A DNA stretch of 64,000 nucleotides from Sphingomonas sp. Leaf34 (lineage in GTDB: Bacteria > Pseudomonadota > Alphaproteobacteria > Sphingomonadales > Sphingomonadaceae). Below are positions 57,568-64,000 of the stretch, piece after piece. Every line of letters begins with the position of its first letter. Position 1 is the stretch's first letter. The translations under genes were made by a program, and so were the position numbers. The notes under the pieces are model-generated. The model was not told the origin of the DNA, ran no database searches, and was given only the letters and a program-made list of their open reading frames with translations. The stretch spans positions 62,236-126,235 of the forward strand of contig NZ_LMLC01000003.1 of NCBI RefSeq assembly GCF_001421805.1. Reading direction: 5' to 3'.

Positions 57568-57999
57568 TTAGTTTTGCTTGATGAAAACGTTGCCGCCGCA
57601 ATGTGCGAGCAACCAGCCATATTCGGCGGCATGGTTCGGAGACGAAAGCGTTGGCACAAGATGCCATAATGTCCGGATCGACGTCAGCGGATCGCCTTGA
57701 TCGAACGTGCCATCGACTCGCTGGTCGGGAAGATACTGGCCTGCCCACGAACAGACGGAACGATGTTCCCCGTCATCGTCGATGCGATTGTAGCTGACGC
57801 AGAATGTAATCAGATCGCCCGTGACGAAACCCGTCATGGGGAAGAATTCACCGTTGTTCTCAACACCTACGCACGTACGATAGGTACCCTCGATGCGCAG
57901 ATGTGACAGTGTGGAAGAGGGCAAGGACAATGGATCGGCACGCGCGATCATCATTTCGGACCCGAGATCATTAACCCAACTGCCGACGAATGCGTTCAT
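57568..57999 (-). CDS. Avidin/streptavidin-family biotin-binding-like protein
   Basis: A 143-residue protein that starts directly with the avidin fold: F-V-G-S-W-V-N10-D-L-G-S14-E-M. Further matches are G-T-Y40-R-T, F-P-M-T-G, S-W85-A-G-Q-Y (streptavidin W-S-G-Q-Y), I-R-T-L-W112-H-L and the last strand G-G-N137-V-F-I-K. Several biotin contacts are thus kept; the streptavidin Trp79 position is Tyr70 and a D-Q-G-D-P-L insert precedes the W112 strand. No signal peptide, unlike secreted avidins, so it would be cytoplasmic. Four cysteines. GGGGAGGG precedes the ATG. Biotin sequestration is inferred. Confidence 0.78.
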   Translation of the reverse strand: MNAFVGSWVNDLGSEMMIARADPLSLPSSTLSHLRIEGTYRTCVGVENNGEFFPMTGFVTGDLITFCVSYNRIDDDGEHRSVCSWAGQYLPDQRVDGTFDQGDPLTSIRTLWHLVPTLSSPNHAAEYGWLLAHCGGNVFIKQN

Positions 58000-58097
58000 G
58001 ACACCCTCCCCGTTCAGGAAAGACGTTACCGCATTGCCGGCAGCATGAGAACAGTCTTCTTATACCTTAGCCGCGCAAGTACTGCACGACTTGGGGA

Positions 58098-58421
58098 TCA
58101 GGCCAGTTCGCCCTCAAGCCAGGCCTTGAGCCGGCCCTTGGGCTCGGCGCCAACCTTGGTCGCGGCCGGTGCACCGCCCTTGAACAGGATCATCGTCGGG
58201 ATGCCGCGGACGCCGTACTTGCCCGGCGCGTCGGGGTTCTCGTCGATGTTGAGTTTGGCGATCGTCACCTTCTCACCCAGTTCTTCCGAGATTTCCTCGA
58301 GCGAGGGTCCGATCATCTTGCACGGACCGCACCATTCCGCCCAGAAATCGACGAGCACGGGCCCGTCCGCGTTCAGGACGTCCGCATCGAAGCTGGCATC
58401 GGTAATCTGCTTGGTCGCCAT
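58098..58421 (-). CDS. trxA: Thioredoxin
   Basis: A 107-residue thioredoxin with active site W30-C31-G-P-C34 in [11 protein letters not shown], cis-proline G-I-P-T-M-I-L-F and standard length. It reduces protein disulfides in the cytoplasm. It follows addA by 64 bases on the same strand, a common gene order in alphaproteobacteria. Confidence 0.97.
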   Translation of the reverse strand: MATKQITDASFDADVLNADGPVLVDFWAEWCGPCKMIGPSLEEISEELGEKVTIAKLNIDENPDAPGKYGVRGIPTMILFKGGAPAATKVGAEPKGRLKAWLEGELA

Positions 58422-58485
58422 CGTGAATTCTCCTTCGTTGAATGCAATCTAGGATCGCGCGTGTGTCCGCTCAACCACCGAGGCG

Positions 58486-61400
58486 CTAGCTTTGCTCCGT
58501 GGGCCGATAGTGGGGCTTGTTGGCGGCCAGCGTCGCATCGCTCAGCACGATCAGTCGCGGCCCCGCGGTGTAGAGCAACGCCGCCTCGACCGCCCGCCCC
58601 GGAAAGATCACGCCCAGCGCCTCGGCATAGGCCGCCATCTGCTTCAGATGATAGTCGGGCACGTCGTCCAGCCCGCCCGGCGCGCGCCGCCCGGTCTTGA
58701 AGTCGACGACGCGGATGCGGTCGGCCTCGATCAGCAGGCGATCCACCGTGCCCGACACGACGATGCCGTTCGGCAAGGTCGCGGCGATCGGCGCCTCGGC
58801 GAGCGTATCTGCGCCGAACAGATCGGCGAAGCGCGGATCGTCAAGCACCGCGACGACGCTGCGCACGATGTCCGCGCGCGCCGAGGCATCGTTGACGCCG
58901 CCCGCTTTCGCCAGCCAGCGATCCGCCGCGGCGGCGCGATCGGGGGCAGCAACCGCCGGCAGCCGCTCGAACAGCGCATGGATGAGCCGGCCCCGCTCCG
59001 CCGCAACCCGCATCGCAGGCGTCGGCGGCGGATCGGAGACGGCGTCATCGCCCAGCGCGGACGGCGACAAGGGACGCGGCGGACGCGCCTCGAGCGGCGC
59101 CGGTTCGTGCGCCCAGGCCGGGAGATGCGCATCCGCCGGACGTTCGGCCAATGCCGATGCCTTGGCGCTCACCGCGGGCTGCGGATCGACCCCGACGAAA
59201 CGCCGTTCCTCGCCGCTGCCCTCCTCGGAGGGCGGCACGGCAAGCGCGGTCAGCGCACGATCGGCCGCCGCGTACCAGCTATTCTCCGGCGGCATGCCCT
59301 TCGCGCGAGTCCCGAGCGCCCCCGCGATCACCAGCCGTTCCTCCGCGCGCGTCGCCGCGACGTAGAACAGCCGCCAATGCTCCTCGAGTTCGCGCTGCTC
59401 GGCCGCGGACACGACCGCATCGAGCGGCCCGCCGCGCTCGTTCGATCGCGGGCGGAACACCGGGATCGGCGCGGCGCCGGGCTCGGGCGCCCATTTCAGG
59501 ATCGATCGCGGTGCCGCCGACGGATCCGCCGTCGCATCCGCGAGGATCACCAACGGCGCCTGCAGGCCCTTCGCACCATGCGCCGTCATCACGCGCACCG
59601 CATCGAGCGGCGCGGACGGATCGCGGACGATCTCGACATCGCCGCGATCGAACCAGTCAAGGAAGCGCTGCAACGACGGCGTCGTCGTGCTTTCGAACGT
59701 CAGCGCGGCGTTGAGCAGCTCCTCGATCGGATCGCGCGCCTCGGTCCCCAGCCGCCGGATCAGTTTCCGCCGTCCGTCGAGCGGCCCCGACAGCAGCTCC
59801 TCGAGAAACTGATACGGCGTGGCGATGTCGGCGCGCGCGAGCATCGCCAGCAACGGCGCGAGCCGCGCAGACGACTGCGTGCGTTGCAGATGGCGCCACA
59901 GCGGCCCCGCCTCGCGCGGCGCCGCCGCCATCAGCTCGTCCTGCGTCCACCCGATCAAAGGCGACACGAGCAGCGCCGCGACGCTCAGATCATCCTCGGG
60001 CTGCAACACGAAGCGAATCGTCGCGAGCAGATCCTGCACCGCCAGCGGCGCGTTCAGCCGCAACCGGTCGACGCCCGCCACCGGCACGCCCTCGGCATAA
60101 AGCCGCGCGACGATCAGCGAAGCGAGGTCGCCGCGCCGCTTGACGAGGATCATCACGTCCTCGGGGCGCAGCCTGCGCCCCTTGCTCTCGAGCATCAGCC
60201 CCGTATCGGGCGCGAGCCACCGCTTCACCGCGCGCGCGATGTCGCTGGCGAGTTTCCGCACCGCGTCGTCGACCCAGCCCTCCTCGTCGTCCTCGCTGCC
60301 GCCCGCCGAGACCGGCGGCCACAGCGTCACGGTGCCCGGCCCAGCCACTTCGCTGGCATGACGCTCGACCTCGCCCGCGATACCGAGCCCCGGCTCGCCG
60401 ATCGCGTCGATCGCGGCATCGACGAACTCCAGCACGGTCCGCGTCGACCGGAACGAATGCCGCAGCGACAACCGCGCGAGCGGCAGCCCGCGCTCCTCCT
60501 CGGGCCAGTCGTCGTCGCCCAGCGCCTCGGTCGCACGCCCGCCGAAATACTGCTCGGCCGCCTGGAAATTGAGCGGGTCGGTCCCCTGGAACCCGAAGAT
60601 CGCCTGTTTGTAATCGCCGACCGTGAACAGCGTCCGCGTCGACGGCGCATAGATGCCGCGACCGACGAAGAACTCGTCCGCCAGCGCGCGCACGATCCGC
60701 CACTGATGCCCGTTGGTGTCCTGCGCCTCGTCGATCAGCAGATGCTCGGTCGCCTGGTCGAGCTTGTAGCGCACCCACTCGCCGATTCCCTGCTGGTCGA
60801 GCAACGCCACCGTCGTCGCGATGAGGTCGTCGAAATCGACCGCGCCCGCGCGTCGCTTGGCCTGCGCATAGCCGCGCGCATAGTCGCGCCCGACCTCGAG
60901 CCCGTCGCCGAGCAGATCGCAATAGGTCGCGCGCTGCACCATCGACAGCACGTCGGTGCACGCCTCGCCCAGATCGCGCGCGAGCACCTCGTAATCCGGA
61001 TCGGCATCGATCAGCTTCTTCGACGCTTTCCGCGGCTCGCCCTTGCCCGTCAGCACGACGGCGGCGAGATCGGCCAGGGTCGCCGCGCGATCCTCGGAAT
61101 CGAGCCAGCGCTGCACGGTCGCCGCTGCCGCGAGCCCCGTCGCCGTCCCCCAGGCACGATTGGCCGCCGCAATCCGCGCGATCGCATTCAGATCCAGCGC
61201 GTCGCACCACTCGGCGATCGCCTCGTCGATATCCCCCGACGGCAGCCCGAGTTCGCGCCGAAGCCATGGCTGGATCCCGACCGGCAGCGCCTCCAGCGCG
61301 GGCAGCGCACGCGCGCACGCCAGCAGGAACGCCTCCGCCCCGCCCTCGCCCATCCGCAGGCTCAGACGCCCGACGATCTCGACCGGACGCTCGCGCCCCT

Positions 61401-61929
61401 CGCGCTCGGCATCCGACAACAGGCTCGCCAGCGCCTCGCGCGCGAGCCCCGCCTCTTCGCGCGCCTCGAGCGGCCGGAACCCCGGCGTCAGCCCGGCCTC
61501 GACCGGGAACGCGGCGAGCAACCCCTGGCAGAAACCGTGGATCGTCTGGATTCGCAGCCCCCCGCCCGGCGCGTCGAGCACCTTGGCGAACAGCGTGCGC
61601 GCGCGATCCTGCAACGCCTGTACCGGGCTCTCGCCGAGCGCGATCAGATCGGCCGCCAGCGCCGGCGCGGGCATCCGCACCCACGCGGCGAGCCGCCCGT
61701 TGATCCGCTGCGCCATCTCCGCCGCGCCCGCCTTGGTGAAGGTCAGGCACAGGATCGCACCCGGATCGACGCCGCGCAGCAGCAGCCGGAACACGCGCGC
61801 CGCCAGCACCTGGGTCTTGCCGGTGCCCGCCGACGCCGACAGCCAGACGTGCGACGACGGATCGCTCGCATTGGCCTGCGCACCTCTCAGCCGGGGCAGC
61901 GTGGCGAGCGCATCACCGCTCACGGCCAT
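58486..61929 (-). CDS. addA: AddA, helicase-nuclease subunit of the double-strand break repair complex
   Basis: A 1147-residue UvrD-like helicase with C-terminal nuclease. Walker A S-A-S-A-G-T-G-K-T-Q-V-L near the start, L-I-D-E-A-Q-D-T-N helicase motif, V-M-T-A-H-G-A-K-G-L-Q-A-P motif V, and the RecB-type nuclease motif R-V-V-D-F-K-T-G. It processes broken ends for RecA. The start overlaps the addB stop by 17 bp; start chosen for the helicase N-terminus A-T-L-P-R-L-R-G-A-Q-A-N-A-S-D-P. Confidence 0.95.
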   Translation of the reverse strand: MAVSGDALATLPRLRGAQANASDPSSHVWLSASAGTGKTQVLAARVFRLLLRGVDPGAILCLTFTKAGAAEMAQRINGRLAAWVRMPAPALAADLIALGESPVQALQDRARTLFAKVLDAPGGGLRIQTIHGFCQGLLAAFPVEAGLTPGFRPLEAREEAGLAREALASLLSDAEREGRERPVEIVGRLSLRMGEGGAEAFLLACARALPALEALPVGIQPWLRRELGLPSGDIDEAIAEWCDALDLNAIARIAAANRAWGTATGLAAAATVQRWLDSEDRAATLADLAAVVLTGKGEPRKASKKLIDADPDYEVLARDLGEACTDVLSMVQRATYCDLLGDGLEVGRDYARGYAQAKRRAGAVDFDDLIATTVALLDQQGIGEWVRYKLDQATEHLLIDEAQDTNGHQWRIVRALADEFFVGRGIYAPSTRTLFTVGDYKQAIFGFQGTDPLNFQAAEQYFGGRATEALGDDDWPEEERGLPLARLSLRHSFRSTRTVLEFVDAAIDAIGEPGLGIAGEVERHASEVAGPGTVTLWPPVSAGGSEDDEEGWVDDAVRKLASDIARAVKRWLAPDTGLMLESKGRRLRPEDVMILVKRRGDLASLIVARLYAEGVPVAGVDRLRLNAPLAVQDLLATIRFVLQPEDDLSVAALLVSPLIGWTQDELMAAAPREAGPLWRHLQRTQSSARLAPLLAMLARADIATPYQFLEELLSGPLDGRRKLIRRLGTEARDPIEELLNAALTFESTTTPSLQRFLDWFDRGDVEIVRDPSAPLDAVRVMTAHGAKGLQAPLVILADATADPSAAPRSILKWAPEPGAAPIPVFRPRSNERGGPLDAVVSAAEQRELEEHWRLFYVAATRAEERLVIAGALGTRAKGMPPENSWYAAADRALTALAVPPSEEGSGEERRFVGVDPQPAVSAKASALAERPADAHLPAWAHEPAPLEARPPRPLSPSALGDDAVSDPPPTPAMRVAAERGRLIHALFERLPAVAAPDRAAAADRWLAKAGGVNDASARADIVRSVVAVLDDPRFADLFGADTLAEAPIAATLPNGIVVSGTVDRLLIEADRIRVVDFKTGRRAPGGLDDVPDYHLKQMAAYAEALGVIFPGRAVEAALLYTAGPRLIVLSDATLAANKPHYRPTEQS

Positions 61930-64000
61930 ACCATTCGTCGCGTCGCATCAGCTGGTCATACTCGGCATAGGGGGCGTATTCGGGCACAAGCTTGGCGGTG
62001 AACGCGGCGCTGCCCGTCAGCCATTCGCCGACGACTTCAGTGAAGTTGTGCGCGGCGATCGACGTGAACTCGGCGGTCGGGATCTTGTCGCGCTTGCCCT
62101 CGGGATCGACCGGGCTCTCGATATAGCCGAACGCATCGCGCTTCTTGCCGAGCGACCAATATTCGAATGCGCCCGCGGTGCCCGAGACGTCGGCGAACCC
62201 GCCGCGCTCGGCGATCAGCCCGAGCAGGCCGAGCTGCAGGCTAAAGCCAGCGCGCACCGCGGTCGGCGATGGCGGCTTGCCCGTCTTGTAGTCGATCACC
62301 GCGAGGCGGCCATCGGCGAGCCGGTCGATCCGGTCATAGCGGCCGGACAAGGTGACGCCGGCGATCTCGATCTTGCCCTTGCCCTCGGCACTGGCGACGC
62401 TGCGGCCGTCCTCGCCTTGCGCGACGATCGCGCCTGCGATCCAGTCGATCGCCTCGAGCAGTCGCGGCTGCCACAGCGCGCGCATCATCGGATGCGTCCG
62501 CTCGTCGTCGAGCATCGCCTTAGCGCGCAGCCGCAGCGTGTCGACGGTGCAGCCGTCCTGCTTCCACCATTGTTCGAGAATGTCGTGTACCGCGGTCCCG
62601 CGCCAAGCAGCGCTCGGATCGGCATCGACCGGATCGAGCGGCATCAGCCCGAGCACGCGCCGCGCGTAGAAGGCATAGGGATCGGCCTTCAGGCGATCGA
62701 CCTCGGTGACGGAAATGACCCTGGGCCGGAGCAGCGCGGGCGGTGACGGCGCGGGACGATCGGCGGGCAGATGCTCGCCCGGATCGTCGAGCGCACGCGT
62801 CCAGCCCTCCAGCGCCGACGCGCGCTCGAACCGATCGCCCGCCAACGCCTGCAACCGCAGCCAGAGCCGCGACGCCAGCGCCGGCGACTTCGCATCGCGC
62901 CGCGCGCGCGTCACGACCGCGCGGGGGGCGCCAAGCGCCTGCGCGAAATCATGCGCCGCAGTGCCGACACGCCGCTCCAGCCCCGGCAGGCCAAGCTCCA
63001 TCCGGATCCGCGGCGCGAGCCACGGATCGGGCGCAGGCCGCCCCGGCCACACGCCTTCGTTCAGCCCGCCCAGCACCATCACGTCGGCGGTCTGCAACCG
63101 CGCCTCGATCAGGCCGTAGATCGCCAGCCGCGGATGACCGCCCGGCGCCGGCCGCACCGCGACCTCGTCGAGCAACGTCCGCAGCAAATGCGGCACTTCG
63201 CGCGGATCGATCCGGGGCGGTCCGGCGGGCGCTTCAGCCTCCAGATCGGCGAGAAACTCCGCCGCGGCACGACCCGCGAGCCCCGACCAGAGATTGTCGC
63301 CACACAAGGTCTGCGCCGTCTCGCGCAGGCAGGCGAGCAATGACGCCAAGGGTTGCGGTCCCTGATCGAACGCGCCGGCCAGCGGCATCAGCAGCGGCTG
63401 AACGTCGGCCCACCACGTCTCCGCGGTGCCCTTGCGCTCCTCAAGATGCCCGGCAATCCCGTCGAGCCCGGCCGCCGGTCTCGGCCCGCGCAACCGTCGG
63501 TCGAGCGCGCGCGCGCCGTCGAGCCACGGCAACCGATCCTCGCCGCTGCGCACCAGCGGGTGCTTCAGCAGTGCCAGCAACGCGAGCGGCGAGAAGCGCT
63601 GCGCAGCGGCCTCGGCCAGCGCGAGCAACAACGTCCCCGGTGGCAGGATCGAGAGCGGACGGCCCGCGCTGTCGTCGATGCCGATGCCCCAGCGCCCGAG
63701 GTGCGCCGCCACCCGTCGCGCCAAAGCCCGATCCGGCGTCACGAGCGCGGCTGTCCGCTCCGGCACTTCCAACGCTTCGCGCAACACGAGCGCGATCGCC
63801 TGTGCTTCTTCCGCGGGCGTGGCGAGTTCGGCGGCCGTGACCCCCTTCAGGCGGCGATCCTCGGCCGCGATCTGCGTCCACTTGCCCGTGAAATCCGCAG
63901 GCGCCAGCGCATTGGCGATCGCCCGGCCCCGCGCGGCGTCGGCGTCATGCCCGCCGCCCTCGCGCCAAATCTGCACCTCGCCGCGCGCGACGCCCATGCG
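61913..64000 (-). CDS. addB: AddB, double-strand break repair subunit (5' end beyond window)
   Basis: The frame is still open at base 64000, and the visible 694 residues from an internal ATG lack about 300 N-terminal residues expected for AddB (around 1000). Visible are the UvrD-like C-terminal half (M-V-L-G-G-L-N-E-G-V-W-P-G, V-T-R-A-R-R) and the nuclease domain: L-K-A-D-P-Y-A-F-Y-A-R, A-A-W-R-G-T-A-V-H-D-I-L-E, G-R-Y-D-R-I-D and V-I-D-Y-K-T-G-K. It pairs with AddA to resect DNA ends. Confidence 0.92.
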   Translation of the reverse strand, partial: RMGVARGEVQIWREGGGHDADAARGRAIANALAPADFTGKWTQIAAEDRRLKGVTAAELATPAEEAQAIALVLREALEVPERTAALVTPDRALARRVAAHLGRWGIGIDDSAGRPLSILPPGTLLLALAEAAAQRFSPLALLALLKHPLVRSGEDRLPWLDGARALDRRLRGPRPAAGLDGIAGHLEERKGTAETWWADVQPLLMPLAGAFDQGPQPLASLLACLRETAQTLCGDNLWSGLAGRAAAEFLADLEAEAPAGPPRIDPREVPHLLRTLLDEVAVRPAPGGHPRLAIYGLIEARLQTADVMVLGGLNEGVWPGRPAPDPWLAPRIRMELGLPGLERRVGTAAHDFAQALGAPRAVVTRARRDAKSPALASRLWLRLQALAGDRFERASALEGWTRALDDPGEHLPADRPAPSPPALLRPRVISVTEVDRLKADPYAFYARRVLGLMPLDPVDADPSAAWRGTAVHDILEQWWKQDGCTVDTLRLRAKAMLDDERTHPMMRALWQPRLLEAIDWIAGAIVAQGEDGRSVASAEGKGKIEIAGVTLSGRYDRIDRLADGRLAVIDYKTGKPPSPTAVRAGFSLQLGLLGLIAERGGFADVSGTAGAFEYWSLGKKRDAFGYIESPVDPEGKRDKIPTAEFTSIAAHNFTEVVGEWLTGSAAFTAKLVPEYAPYAEYDQLMRRDEWYGRER

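Noticed and set aside
58492..62001. 1169-codon plus-strand open frame opposite addA
   Set aside because: GC-rich antisense artefact; addA shows helicase and nuclease motifs, this frame shows only Arg-rich sequence.

Overview
The window looks like the chromosome of a Sphingomonas-type alphaproteobacterium. The evidence is high GC throughout, three TonB-dependent receptors, a SapC/tryptophan-halogenase pair beside one of them, AddAB instead of RecBCD, and a FadB with HCDH before ECH. Family names come from motifs read by eye; no database search was run.

Layout. 1-1320: 3' part of a NodB-type deacetylase convergent with a small deaminase. 1530-2910: DEAD-box RNA helicase. 3181-6235: MFS exporter plus MDR dehydrogenase divergent from a TetR regulator, with paired palindromic sites between them. 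6375-23183: a galactoside/pentose utilisation locus. It holds SapC, a flavin halogenase, a TonB receptor, secreted GH2 beta-galactosidase, an (alpha/alpha)6 glycosidase with discoidin-like tail, galactose/arabinose 1-dehydrogenase, an FAH-type AraD1 protein, ketoglutarate-semialdehyde dehydrogenase and secreted GH36 alpha-galactosidase. 23301-25919: SRPBCC protein and modABC. 26083-32754: a large GH18-CE4-GT2 fusion, a 58-bp x4 tandem repeat of hairpins, a second TonB receptor and a small membrane protein.

32909-37353: lepA, then, reading the same way, a three-gene cassette: a 93-residue peptide with a duplicated A-W-S-(V/I)-(T/S)-Y-S-T motif, an M29-type metallopeptidase-like protein with its metal ligands intact, and a SmtA/CmoM-like methyltransferase. 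A tRNA-Pro(CGG) lies upstream. I rate this cassette the best candidate for an undescribed system, possibly a small RiPP pathway. 37524-44318: PhoD, the third TonB receptor and a Tat-lipoprotein PhoX, with 11-bp-spaced Pho-box-like repeats between the divergent genes.

44451-52182: fatty-acid use (MerR regulator, FadD, FadA, FadB, a DUF2147 protein, FadL), with MerR-like dyads in the fadD/fadA intergenic region. 52528-57558: secA, two small exported proteins (one with duplicated TonB-C-like halves) and argJ. 57568-58421: an avidin-family protein without a signal peptide, and thioredoxin. 58486-64000: addA and the 3' part of addB. G+C-rich extragenic palindromes at 29678-29909, 44347-44403 and 50117-50194 look like a dispersed repeat family.
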